Source: Candidatus Gastranaerophilales bacterium
GTDB lineage: Bacteria > Cyanobacteriota > Vampirovibrionia > Gastranaerophilales > Gastranaerophilaceae
DNA: 64,000 nt
Assembly: GCA_944323395.1 (NCBI GenBank)
Contig: CALUSI010000009.1
Span: forward strand, 1-64,000
Direction of reading: 5' to 3'
The notes under the pieces are model-generated. The model made no database searches. It was not told the DNA's origin and worked only from the letters and a program-made list of their open reading frames with translations. The position numbers were made by a program, and so were the translations under genes. This document shows, one piece after another, positions 52,517 to 62,802 of the stretch. Position 1 is the first letter of the stretch. Each line of letters opens with the position of its first letter.

Positions 52517-53551
52517 TTAGTTAATATTTATATATAAACGATCATCATTAATTATTCTCTCAAAATTCAAAATACTATATAGTTTGTCATCTTCCATAAA
52601 TTCAGAAAATATATATTTTGAATTTCCGGAGAAAGTTCTATGATTATCAATATTCTTTAGGTTTTTTATGTATTTGATTTCATCAACCAAAATGGCAATA
52701 TTAAAATCTTTGCCTTTTGCTATAATGAGTTTACTTCCTTCATGAATTGTATTGATATCATTATTCAGAAATCTTTTTAAATCTAAAACAACCAAAAAAT
52801 CTCCTTTTAAATTAATAATACCCTTTATATAATCCTTTGTGTATGGAAGTTTTGTAATATTAAGTCTTTTTATGGATATAAATTCCTTTACAAATTTTAA
52901 ATCTAAATAATAATTATGATTATCAAGGGTGAATAATATATGTTGGTTCATTGTATTCAAATTAAATGGGAAAGAAAAAACCTCTTGAGTAGATTTATTT
53001 TGTTGTGCTCTTATTTTTAATATCTGTTTTGATTTTTCATCAGATGGTAATAAAGCAGTATAATTTATGTTGTTATCATTATTATTAGTTTTGTTAACCA
53101 ATTCGCTAACAGTATTCATATCTAAAATATTTATTGATTCGTTTTCTGTTTTGCAAACCTCCCTTAAAATAGAGTCTTTCATATCATATGGAATTGGCTG
53201 AAGATCCTGAGCGTTAAGAGTTGTTATATTTTCTATTTTTTCCGTATGAATTGCAAAACAATTACCGTTAACTATTGTAATTATTAACTGGTTATTTATA
53301 GAAAAATGTGATGGCTCAAATCCTAAATATGGGCATAAATCAACAGCTTTAATCATTAAGCCGTTATAGTTGAACATTCCTATTATACTTCGTGGTGCTT
53401 TAGCGGGTATCTCAATTTCAGGAATATTAATAACTTCCATAACATTCTGAATATTAATTGCATATTTTTTTTCTTTCAAGATAAAAACAATGAAATATTC
53501 ATTAATAGTTTTACTTTCAGAATATAATGTAATTTCGTGATTATTGTTCAT
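52517..53551 (-). CDS. Double CheW-domain chemotaxis coupling protein
   Basis: 344 aa with two CheW-like SH3-type domains, about 17-150 and about 205-340. The first has FIVFILKEKKYAINIQNVMEV and PRSIIGMFNYNGLMIKAVDL; the second has LPYTKDYIKGIINLKGDFLVVLD. CheW links receptors to CheA. A two-domain version with no receiver domain is not a CheV. It is divergent from the MCP and CheA genes. Confidence 0.88.
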   Translation of the reverse strand: MNNNHEITLYSESKTINEYFIVFILKEKKYAINIQNVMEVINIPEIEIPAKAPRSIIGMFNYNGLMIKAVDLCPYLGFEPSHFSINNQLIITIVNGNCFAIHTEKIENITTLNAQDLQPIPYDMKDSILREVCKTENESINILDMNTVSELVNKTNNNDNNINYTALLPSDEKSKQILKIRAQQNKSTQEVFSFPFNLNTMNQHILFTLDNHNYYLDLKFVKEFISIKRLNITKLPYTKDYIKGIINLKGDFLVVLDLKRFLNNDINTIHEGSKLIIAKGKDFNIAILVDEIKYIKNLKNIDNHRTFSGNSKYIFSEFMEDDKLYSILNFERIINDDRLYININ

Positions 53552-53647
53552 TTTAAATTAAACCTTTATAATAATTATACAATATATTGATGATTATAAA
53601 ATCCAAAGAATGGACTATAATTATTAAGTAAAAATTAGGAGTAAAAA

Positions 53648-54685
53648 ATGGCAGGTAGAGATATTAGCATTATAAATAGATTATCAAAAAAAAATATTAA
53701 AGATACTTTGATACTTGGTCTTGCAACTATTTTAATTGTTGCAATCATCACTTTTGTAGAAAATAAACCGATAATGATATGTTCAACAGTTTCTGTATTA
53801 TTATTTTATTTTGCCCAATATCAGTTATCAAAGAATGAACTTATGAAGTCTATTGATAAGTTAATTGATAATGAACTTAAAGAATTTCAAAAAGTTAGTG
53901 TTAAAGTTCTTCAATTAAGTGAAAAACAAAGACAGTTGACTCATAAATATACCGAAATGCTAAATCAGGTTGTGCAAACAACTAAATTATTTAAAAATAG
54001 CGCTATTAAAACAAAAGAGAAAACACAGGGTATTTCTTTAAAAATTCAAGATACGTATGAAACATCCGGAAGAGAGTCAAAATCATTAAATGAGAACATA
54101 ACAACAATGCAAAATTTAAAACATAAAGTTCAAGTTATTGCTGAGTTGATTATAGAATTGACTGATTATATTAAACAAATCGGTTCAACAGTTAATATAG
54201 TTGAAAATATATCAGAACAAACAAATATGTTAGCATTAAATGCTGCAGTAGAAGCTGCAAGAGCAGGTGAGTACGGTAAAGGTTTTGCAGTAGTAGCCGG
54301 AGAAATCAGAAAACTTGCAGATGAATCTAAACATGCTACAAATAAAATTACAAGTTTAGTTGCTGAAATTGAACAAACAACATCTTCTACTATTATGGCG
54401 ACTGAAGATGGCGCAAAAGAAATTGAGATTGGTGTAAAGTATGCTAATGATATAAATTCTAATATATCGAAGATTGTAAACAAAATCAAAGAACTTGGTC
54501 TTGATTTAAATGATGTTCTTACATCCTCTATTGAACAACAGTCAATTACTAATGATGTTCTTGAAATTATTGATAATATGCAGAAGAGTATTTCTGAAAC
54601 CATAAATACATTAGAAGAAAATATTGAAAATATCAGAGCTTTTTCTGAAATTTCTACAAATATCAAAGATAATATTGCTAATTAA
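53648..54685 (+). CDS. Methyl-accepting chemotaxis protein without sensor domain
   Basis: 345 aa. Two closely spaced membrane helices ([32 protein letters not shown]) at about 20-55 leave almost no periplasmic loop. Most of the remainder is coiled coil with the signalling tip at about 186-226: [19 protein letters not shown], then [18 protein letters not shown]. Lacking a ligand-binding domain, it probably senses membrane state or an internal or partner signal. It starts after GGAG and leads into cheA by an 11-nt gap. Confidence 0.92.
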   Translation: MAGRDISIINRLSKKNIKDTLILGLATILIVAIITFVENKPIMICSTVSVLLFYFAQYQLSKNELMKSIDKLIDNELKEFQKVSVKVLQLSEKQRQLTHKYTEMLNQVVQTTKLFKNSAIKTKEKTQGISLKIQDTYETSGRESKSLNENITTMQNLKHKVQVIAELIIELTDYIKQIGSTVNIVENISEQTNMLALNAAVEAARAGEYGKGFAVVAGEIRKLADESKHATNKITSLVAEIEQTTSSTIMATEDGAKEIEIGVKYANDINSNISKIVNKIKELGLDLNDVLTSSIEQQSITNDVLEIIDNMQKSISETINTLEENIENIRAFSEISTNIKDNIAN

Positions 54686-54696
54686 TAGGACAGCAT

Positions 54697-57369
54697 ATGC
54701 AATATAATCCTGAAGAATTAAATGAAATATTAAATATATATAAAGCTGAAAGTGAAGAAATAATTCAGGAGTTGAATGATAACTTTTTAGCATTAGAGAA
54801 AAATCCTAAAGATAAAACTCCATTAAAAAAATTATTTCAATTGGCACATTCTTTAAAAGGTGCATCAAGAATGATAAACTTCAAGAGTGTGCAAGATATT
54901 TCTCATAAATTAGAGGATATACTTTCTTACTGGAAAAAAGATGATGTTGTTATAAATATTGACTTTTTTCAGATTATATATGAAGTATGTGATTATCTTA
55001 CAGAACTTGTTGATAAATCTGTTAAAAATAAGACGGATTTTCAGGATGGTAACTTTGCTGTATTTATTAATAAGTTAGATAATTTTATTATTTCTAACAG
55101 GATGACACCTGTTGAAAGTCCAAACAAACTTCCTTCAGACTATATTGTTTCCAAAAGTATTGATATAAAAGCCGTTATTCTTGAGCTAATGTTTGTTATT
55201 GGTAAAGATAACTATGAAGAAGATAAAGAAGAATCTTTCCTTGTTATTTCAGAAGATATAAAACAGCTGTCTGAAATTTTTGAACCAACTGATTATGTTG
55301 ATATAAAACAGAAGATAGCGATAATACTTTCTGAATTATCACAAGCTCCAAATGTTAATAATGATTTATTGATAAAAGAAGTTATTGAACTTAGAAATTC
55401 GATTTATAATTTATACAAAGAATTAAATATTAACTCAAATATAAATAAGAATGATTTAAAACTTGATTATAAAAAAAATAATGAACAAAAAATATTAAAG
55501 ATAAAAGAATCTGATAATGATATAAGTAAAGAATACGATTTTGTTCTTTCAAATCTTCAAAAGATAAAATATGAAAAAGATTTTATCTTGCAAATAATTA
55601 GTGTATTAAAAAAAATTCTAAAGAAGACAATAGATAAGCGGATATCATTGATTTTAACAAAAACTCTAAATATATTAGAGTTATTCTATTCAAAAGATGT
55701 AATCATTGATAATGATTGTTATATGGTAATATTGCAGTGTATTTATCTGACGAAAAGAATATCAATGAATGAAAAAGATGAAAATTTAAATAATTTAAAT
55801 TTTTTGATTCAGAGATTAAGTGTTGTTGAAGACATGTTTAATATAGAAGATATTCATCCGCAAAAGAATCTTGAATTACATCAGAACAGTTCAATTCTAT
55901 CTCAAGATGATTATTCCACCTTGCGAAAAAATCTTAAATCTATTGATATACAGGAAATTAGAACACTTCGAGTAGACACTTCTAAGTTGGATAACTTGAT
56001 TTCACAAACAGGAGAGTTATTAATAAATGGTATTAAAACAAGAGAACATATTATAGAATTATCCAAAATAAATACAAAAATTGTAAAATGGAATGCTGTC
56101 AGTAAAAAAATAATTAATTATTTAAAATATCTTGAAAAAAAGGGCTTTTTTAATTCGGAACTAGATGATAGCGCAAGTATGTTTTATAAAAGAGCGCAAG
56201 ATTTTTTTATAAATAATGCAGAAATTATTAATGAAATAAATAGTGATTTTACCCATTTGTATAATATTATTTCTGAAGATGATAATAAACTTCATCAAAC
56301 TGCAATGGAAATAGAGACTATTGCTAAAGCTATAAGAGTACTTCCATTGGCTACTTTATTTCATTCTTTCCCAAGAATGATGAGAGATATTGCTCGGGAA
56401 AATAATAAGAAGGTTGATTTTATCATTTCAGGAAGTGATACAACTGTTGATAAAAAAATTATAGAAGAAATCAAGATGCCATTAATCCATATTTTGAGGA
56501 ACTCAGTTTCCCATGGTATTGAAGTTCCTGAAGATAGAATAAGGAATAATAAACCGGAAACAGGATTAGTTAAATTAACAGCAAAACAGATAGAAAATAA
56601 TGTGATTATTACAATAGAAGATGATGGTTATGGTGTAGATATTGAAAAAGTCAAAGAAATTGCTATAAAAAAATCATTACTTACTGAAGAAGAACTCTCA
56701 AATACGAGTAACGAACAGTTGATGAAATTGCTTTTTTTACCGGGATTTTCCACAGAAGATTCTGTTAATGAAATATCAGGTAGAGGTATAGGTCTTGATA
56801 TTGTAAAAACTAAAATAACAAACTTAAATGGTGATATATTGATGGATTCTGTTTTAAATAAGGGGTGTAAAGTAACTATAAGATTACCTCTTTCTATGTC
56901 CACAATAAAAACATTTGTGCTTTTGGTTAATAATCAAAAGTATGCAATTCCTGTTAGTGCAATAAAATTTGTCAAAAAGATATCAAAAGAAGAAATCTTT
57001 TTGAAAAATGGAATAAACTGTATTATATATGAGGAACATTCAATTCCTGTATACTATCTTTCTAATGTTTTTGGTGAAAACGATAATATTGGAAATGAAA
57101 ATAATCTTACTGTTATAATAATAGAAAATCAAGAGAAACAAGCTGCATATATTATTGATAAATTACTTGGTGATCAAGAAGTATTTCAAAAGAAATTAAT
57201 TCCTCCGATTCTCAAAATAAGAAATATAAGTGGTTTTACTACCCTTTCTACGGGTGAAATATGTTTAATAATTAATCCTTATGAGCTAATAAGAAATACA
57301 GTTTCTCTGCAAAGTATATCGTCTTCTATTATAAAGCCAATATCTTCTGAAGATGATTTCAAAGTTTAG
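54697..57369 (+). CDS. cheA: CheA-type chemotaxis histidine kinase
   Basis: 890 aa, longer than the usual 650-700. N-terminal HPt domain with H51 (FQLAHSLKGASRM); about 250 residues of low-complexity helical sequence without a recognisable P2; dimerisation region (about 430-560); HATPase with HILRNSVSHGIEV (N602), EDDGYGVDI and GRGIGLDIV (695); then a CheW-like C-terminal domain. No receiver domain. The response regulator (CheY) is not encoded nearby. Its stop overlaps the convergent plsC gene by 4 nt. Confidence 0.93.
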   Translation: MQYNPEELNEILNIYKAESEEIIQELNDNFLALEKNPKDKTPLKKLFQLAHSLKGASRMINFKSVQDISHKLEDILSYWKKDDVVINIDFFQIIYEVCDYLTELVDKSVKNKTDFQDGNFAVFINKLDNFIISNRMTPVESPNKLPSDYIVSKSIDIKAVILELMFVIGKDNYEEDKEESFLVISEDIKQLSEIFEPTDYVDIKQKIAIILSELSQAPNVNNDLLIKEVIELRNSIYNLYKELNINSNINKNDLKLDYKKNNEQKILKIKESDNDISKEYDFVLSNLQKIKYEKDFILQIISVLKKILKKTIDKRISLILTKTLNILELFYSKDVIIDNDCYMVILQCIYLTKRISMNEKDENLNNLNFLIQRLSVVEDMFNIEDIHPQKNLELHQNSSILSQDDYSTLRKNLKSIDIQEIRTLRVDTSKLDNLISQTGELLINGIKTREHIIELSKINTKIVKWNAVSKKIINYLKYLEKKGFFNSELDDSASMFYKRAQDFFINNAEIINEINSDFTHLYNIISEDDNKLHQTAMEIETIAKAIRVLPLATLFHSFPRMMRDIARENNKKVDFIISGSDTTVDKKIIEEIKMPLIHILRNSVSHGIEVPEDRIRNNKPETGLVKLTAKQIENNVIITIEDDGYGVDIEKVKEIAIKKSLLTEEELSNTSNEQLMKLLFLPGFSTEDSVNEISGRGIGLDIVKTKITNLNGDILMDSVLNKGCKVTIRLPLSMSTIKTFVLLVNNQKYAIPVSAIKFVKKISKEEIFLKNGINCIIYEEHSIPVYYLSNVFGENDNIGNENNLTVIIIENQEKQAAYIIDKLLGDQEVFQKKLIPPILKIRNISGFTTLSTGEICLIINPYELIRNTVSLQSISSSIIKPISSEDDFKV

Positions 57370-58049
57370 GTTGCAGCCTTTTCTTTATTGTTTAGTTCAT
57401 CTTTTACAAGCGTATAGTTTGTCAGATTTGAAATTTTATAACTCCACTCATCAATTATTTCTTCAATCTCTTGATTATAAGAGATAACCTCTCCAATTGC
57501 GACTTTGATTTTTCCTTTAAATGGAATCCAATTGTACTCTTCACATCCGGTTATTCCAATAGGTAGAATATCAGTTTTCATTTGTTTTGCAATGACAGCA
57601 AAACCTTTATTTATATTTTCAATTCTTTTTGTTCTTCTAATTCCGCCCTGAGGAAAAATACCCAGGCGCCAACGTTCTGTTTTAAATATATTTAATGCTG
57701 TTTTAATTGTGGAAACTTCAAGCTTTTCTCGATTTACTGCAAAACATGCTAATCCATCCAACAAAAATGCTAATATCGGGTTTTCAAAAAGTTCTTTTTT
57801 CCCCATAAAAGCAATAGGCTGTCTTACCGCTTCTCCTGCAATAAACGGGTCAAAATAAGATATATGATTTGGTGCTACAATAAAATTCCTATCTTGGGGA
57901 ATATTTTCTCTTCCTATATATTCTATCTTATAAAATATTGGCATAAGTGTATTAGGAACAAGCCATCTTCCGAACAATTGGAATTTGTATTTGTTTTCTG
58001 TAAAATCAGATACTTCCCTTTTAGTGTAGTTTTTTTTCTTTGTTTCCAT
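57366..58049 (-). CDS. plsC: 1-acylglycerol-3-phosphate acyltransferase (PlsC family), copy 1
   Basis: 227 aa. Motif I NHISYFDPF (H-x4-D) and motif III FPQGGIRRTKR (Q in place of the usual E). It acylates lysophosphatidic acid to phosphatidic acid, on the inner face of the cytoplasmic membrane. Strong similarity to the next gene (STIKTAL, the FPQG block, DILPIGI) shows a tandem duplication. Confidence 0.88.
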   Translation of the reverse strand: METKKKNYTKREVSDFTENKYKFQLFGRWLVPNTLMPIFYKIEYIGRENIPQDRNFIVAPNHISYFDPFIAGEAVRQPIAFMGKKELFENPILAFLLDGLACFAVNREKLEVSTIKTALNIFKTERWRLGIFPQGGIRRTKRIENINKGFAVIAKQMKTDILPIGITGCEEYNWIPFKGKIKVAIGEVISYNQEIEEIIDEWSYKISNLTNYTLVKDELNNKEKAAT

Positions 58050-58064
58050 TTCTGTATAGTCTTT

Positions 58065-58739
58065 CTAATTTGTAGAAGGAATATATTCCAGCTCTGCTAA
58101 GTTACTTACTTCTTTTGCCCAATTATTAACTATTTCATCAACTGAATTTTTACAAGAAATTGCACTTCCTATTTTTAACTGTAAATCTTGCTTTTTAGAA
58201 TTAGGATTATCTTTTAAGATAATACCTACCGGCAAAATATCTGCATCCATTTTTTTTGCCATTGAAGCAAACCCTTTTGTTATATTCTCAAGCTTTCCAT
58301 TATTACATCTTGTTCCTTGTGGAAAAAGACCAAGGTTCCAACTTGTTTTTTTTATGGAAAGAGCAGTTTTGATTGTAGATACATCAACTTTATCTCTATC
58401 AACAGCAAAAGCTCCACACCAATCCATCAAAAGCATTGACCAAAAAGTTTCAAAAAGTTGAACTTTAGCCATATAAGCTATAGTTAAATTCAAACAAGCT
58501 GCAACAAGAAAAGGATCAAATCCTGTAATATGGTTGCTAGCTATAACAAATTTCTTGTTTTTATCTATGTTTTCTAAACCTTCTGTCTTTAATAAGTTGT
58601 ATTTGGTTCTTATTACATTGAGTATAACCAAATTGCAAACAATATATTGAAATGTTTTTCTCCATCTATTAAAGCTTTTGGGTGTTCGTGAGGAAAATTT
58701 TGTTGTCATATAGCTTTTATCTCTTTCGTTTATAGTCAT
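58065..58739 (-). CDS. PlsC-family acyltransferase, copy 2
   Basis: 224 aa paralogue of the gene 15 nt downstream, with NHITGFDPF and FPQGTRCNNGK. Both read FPQG, whereas most PlsC enzymes have FPEG. The duplicates may differ in acyl-donor preference or in substrate. The start at 58739 has no clear Shine-Dalgarno; a second ATG at codon 11 is possible. Confidence 0.87.
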   Translation of the reverse strand: MTINERDKSYMTTKFSSRTPKSFNRWRKTFQYIVCNLVILNVIRTKYNLLKTEGLENIDKNKKFVIASNHITGFDPFLVAACLNLTIAYMAKVQLFETFWSMLLMDWCGAFAVDRDKVDVSTIKTALSIKKTSWNLGLFPQGTRCNNGKLENITKGFASMAKKMDADILPVGIILKDNPNSKKQDLQLKIGSAISCKNSVDEIVNNWAKEVSNLAELEYIPSTN

Positions 58740-58803
58740 AATTATATCAGAAAAACATTTTATTAAACATAAAACGAAGATTTTGAAAGTTTCATAAATA
58801 TAC

Positions 58804-59887
<1,084 letters not shown>

Positions 59888-59910
59888 TTTGATATAAAAC
59901 TTTCAAATTG

Positions 59911-59939
59911 AAATGGACTGCTAACGCAGTCCATTTTTT
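59911..59939 (+). terminator. Terminator of gap
   Basis: AAATGGACTGC-TAAC-GCAGTCCATTT followed by a T-run. Confidence 0.88.
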
Positions 59940-60238
59940 CTTGTATAGAATTTTTTAGCTACTAAACTTAACACTACTTAACAATACGACTATTTAATTT
60001 TTTACTAAAAAATAAGAAAAAATGGCAAATAAATTTTGATTTTTTTAAATTTTTACATCAAATATTATAGGAATCTTGGTGAATTTAATAAAAAATTAAA
60101 AAAAAATCCAAATAAATTAAAGGTAATGAAAAACCAGAAAAGAAGAAGTGTATAAAATACAATAATTTTCTTTAAATTTTTTTTTGGTTGGTATACAATA
60201 TTAAAGCTAAGATGTCAAAGAAAAGAGGACTATTAATC
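59940..60238. other. AT-rich intergenic region before glyQ
   Basis: About 300 bp of extremely AT-rich sequence with long A and T runs. I looked for a T-box leader (common before tRNA synthetase genes) and saw no T-box core or specifier-loop fold. A weak TTTAAA / TACAAT pair occurs at about 60172-60200. Nothing else is recognisable. Confidence 0.5.
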
Positions 60239-61129
60239 GTGGGTTTAACATTTCAAGAATTAATATTAAATTTGTCAAAATTTTGGTCTGATTATGGATG
60301 TATAATCCAACAACCATATGATATAGAAAAAGGTGCAAGCACAATGAACCCTGCAACATTTTTACGTTCATTGGGCCCGGAGCCTTGGAATACAGCAATG
60401 GTAGAACCTTGCAGAAGACCAACAGATGCCAGATACGGAGAAAATCCAAACAGATTAGGTCATTATTTTCAATATCAAGTAATTTTAAAACCGTCCCCAA
60501 AAGATTCTCAAGAATTATACTTAAGAAGCTTAGAAGCAATGGGAATTGATTTATCAAAGCATGATGTAAGATTTGTTGAAGATAACTGGGAGTCACCGAC
60601 ATTAGGTGCAGCAGGTGTAGGTTGGGAGGTATGGTTAGATGGCATGGAAATTACCCAGTTTACATATTTTCAGCAAGTTGGCGGTTTAGAAATAAAACCT
60701 GTAGCACTTGAAATTACATATGGACTTGAACGTATTGCAATGTATTTGCAAAATGTTGATTCTGTTTATGATGTTATGTGGAATAAAGAATTAAAATACG
60801 GTGAAATATATCTTCAAAATGAAATAGAACAATCAAAATACAATTTCGAGTACTCAAATGCAGAAAGATTGTTTAAAATGTTTGATTTATTCCAAGCTGA
60901 AGTTGAATCTTGCGTAGAAGCTAAAATAGTACTTCCTGCATATGATTATGTTTTGAAATGTTCTCACACATTCAATCTGCTTGATGCAAGAGGCGTTATA
61001 AGCAGAGATGAGAGAATAAATTATATAAACAGAGTAAGAAGAATGGCGGCAATGGTTGCAAAATTATATGTAGATCAAAGAGAGGAACTAGGTTTTCCAC
61101 TATTAAAAAAGCAACATTGTAATGTATAG
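60239..61129 (+). CDS. glyQ: Glycyl-tRNA synthetase alpha subunit
   Basis: 296 aa catalytic subunit of the alpha2beta2 enzyme. [57 protein letters not shown] and [11 protein letters not shown] are the family hallmarks. The GTG at 60239 is the most likely start: GAGGA lies 9 nt before it and homologues begin there; ATG 60212 and TTG 60188 would add basic residues. The beta subunit gene glyS is not adjacent, being replaced by an amino-acid permease. Confidence 0.95.
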   Translation: MGLTFQELILNLSKFWSDYGCIIQQPYDIEKGASTMNPATFLRSLGPEPWNTAMVEPCRRPTDARYGENPNRLGHYFQYQVILKPSPKDSQELYLRSLEAMGIDLSKHDVRFVEDNWESPTLGAAGVGWEVWLDGMEITQFTYFQQVGGLEIKPVALEITYGLERIAMYLQNVDSVYDVMWNKELKYGEIYLQNEIEQSKYNFEYSNAERLFKMFDLFQAEVESCVEAKIVLPAYDYVLKCSHTFNLLDARGVISRDERINYINRVRRMAAMVAKLYVDQREELGFPLLKKQHCNV

Positions 61130-61197
61130 AGAGTAGAGCGCAAGGAATTATAAAATAATTCCCGCTGCGATAATGAGAAATGAAAAGGAAATAACAA

Positions 61198-62751
61198 ATG
61201 CAAACCACAAAGAAAGATTTATTAGAAAAATTTGTATCAAATCTTTTAAGAAAGAAAAATCCGGATGAATTTTTAGAACAATCTGTCGCGGGTGGTTTAA
61301 AAAAGACATTAAATGCATTTGATTTAATAATATTAGGAATAAGTGCCATAATAGGTGCTGGAATATTTGTAATGATAGGTTCTGCTGTTATAGGTACAAC
61401 AGAAAGGGTAGGAGCCGGACCCGCATTAGTAATATCAATTTTTTTAGTAGCATTAGCTTGTATATTTCCTGCATTATGCTACGCCGAATTTGCTTCAATG
61501 ATTCCTGTTTCAGGTAGTGCATATATATACACATATGCTACAATGGGTGAATTTGCTGCTTGGATGATGGGATGGGTTTTAATGCTGGAGTATGCAATTG
61601 GTACTATTGCTGTGGCTGCAAGTTGGTCTGGATATTTGATTAAGTTTTTCGAAGGATTTCCTTTCTTACCCGATTTTATGAAGAATCCTCCTGTATGGCT
61701 TGTTAATGATTATCAAACAGCTTTTGCAAGCGGTGAAAATATACCTCATATATTAGGTATTCCAATATGTATGAATTTACCTGCTATGATCATTATAACA
61801 ATAATATCAATTGTATTATTGAAAGGTATAAAAGAATCAGCTAATTTTGCTAAAATAATGGTTCTTGTAAAAATAATAGTTATTGCATTATTTGTATGTG
61901 TTGGTGCTTTTTATGTAAAACCGGAAAACTGGACTCCATTTTGCCCAACGGGAATAAAAGGGATTTTAATGGGTGCATTTGCAATGTTTTATGCATATAT
62001 TGGTTTTGATGCAATTTCTACTGCTGCAGAAGAAACAAAAAATCCGCAAAAGAATTTACCCATAGGCTTAATTGGTTCATTAGTAATATGTTCTTTGATA
62101 TATTGTTTTGTTACTTTTGTATTAACTGGAATGATTCCAATGAGTCAAATAGACTTAAAAGCTCCAATTGCAGCAGCAATGAGTTTTGTTGGTCAAGATT
62201 GGTTTGCCGGTGCTATTGCAATTGGTGCTTTGGCTGGTTTGACGTCAGTTCTTTTAGTTCTTCAATTTGGTACAACAAGAATATTATTAGCAATGGCAAG
62301 AGATAGTTTACTTCCTTCTGTAATGAAAAAAATTCATCCAAAATTTCAAACACCTTGGGTTATAACAATATTGTCTACAATTTTAATGTTAATAGGTTCA
62401 TTATTTATCAATATGCAGGTTGCTGCTGAACTTGCTATTTTTGGTACATTTACATCATTTGTAATTGTTTGTATAGGTATTTTAATTTTAAGAAAAACAG
62501 AACCAAACAGAGAAAGACCTTTTAAGGTACCTTGTTGTCCTTGGTTCCCTATAATAGGGGCAGTATTTTGTTCCGGATTAATGTTTGTTGCTTTAAGGGA
62601 AGTTAAAACATCTGCATTCTTATTCCCATTATGGCTTGTAATCGGTATAGTAATATATTTTATGTATGGCTATCAAAATAGTCAAAAGCAGATGTCGATT
62701 AAATTGCAGCGAACTGAACAAATCACAGAAGATAAAATCATTACAAAATAG
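61198..62751 (+). CDS. APC-superfamily amino-acid permease (cationic/YfnA-like)
   Basis: 517-aa membrane protein with about 12 helices. N-terminal cytoplasmic segment of about 35 residues, then the helix 1 motif GISAIIGAGIFVMIG and PVSGSAYIYTYATMGEFAAW, followed by YAYIGFDAISTAAEETKNPQ, which is typical of the CAT/YfnA branch. Probably imports a neutral or cationic amino acid; substrate not deducible. AAAAGGAAATAACA precedes the ATG. Confidence 0.9.
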   Translation: MQTTKKDLLEKFVSNLLRKKNPDEFLEQSVAGGLKKTLNAFDLIILGISAIIGAGIFVMIGSAVIGTTERVGAGPALVISIFLVALACIFPALCYAEFASMIPVSGSAYIYTYATMGEFAAWMMGWVLMLEYAIGTIAVAASWSGYLIKFFEGFPFLPDFMKNPPVWLVNDYQTAFASGENIPHILGIPICMNLPAMIIITIISIVLLKGIKESANFAKIMVLVKIIVIALFVCVGAFYVKPENWTPFCPTGIKGILMGAFAMFYAYIGFDAISTAAEETKNPQKNLPIGLIGSLVICSLIYCFVTFVLTGMIPMSQIDLKAPIAAAMSFVGQDWFAGAIAIGALAGLTSVLLVLQFGTTRILLAMARDSLLPSVMKKIHPKFQTPWVITILSTILMLIGSLFINMQVAAELAIFGTFTSFVIVCIGILILRKTEPNRERPFKVPCCPWFPIIGAVFCSGLMFVALREVKTSAFLFPLWLVIGIVIYFMYGYQNSQKQMSIKLQRTEQITEDKIITK

Positions 62752-62756
62752 AAATT

Positions 62757-62790
62757 AAAACTCCCAACTTGTTAGTTGGGAGTTTTTTTT
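62757..62790. terminator. Bidirectional terminator
   Basis: AAACTCCCAACT-TGTT-AGTTGGGAGTTT with A-run and T-run, between the convergent permease and nadE genes. Confidence 0.88.
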
Positions 62791-62802
62791 AGTTATAAAT
62801 AA

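Noticed and set aside
54166-54666. 166-codon minus-strand open frame opposite the MCP signalling domain
   Set aside because: Opposite a highly conserved coding region; a shadow.
59940-60238. T-box leader before glyQ (and before thrS)
   Set aside because: No T-box core sequence or specifier-stem structure found in either leader.
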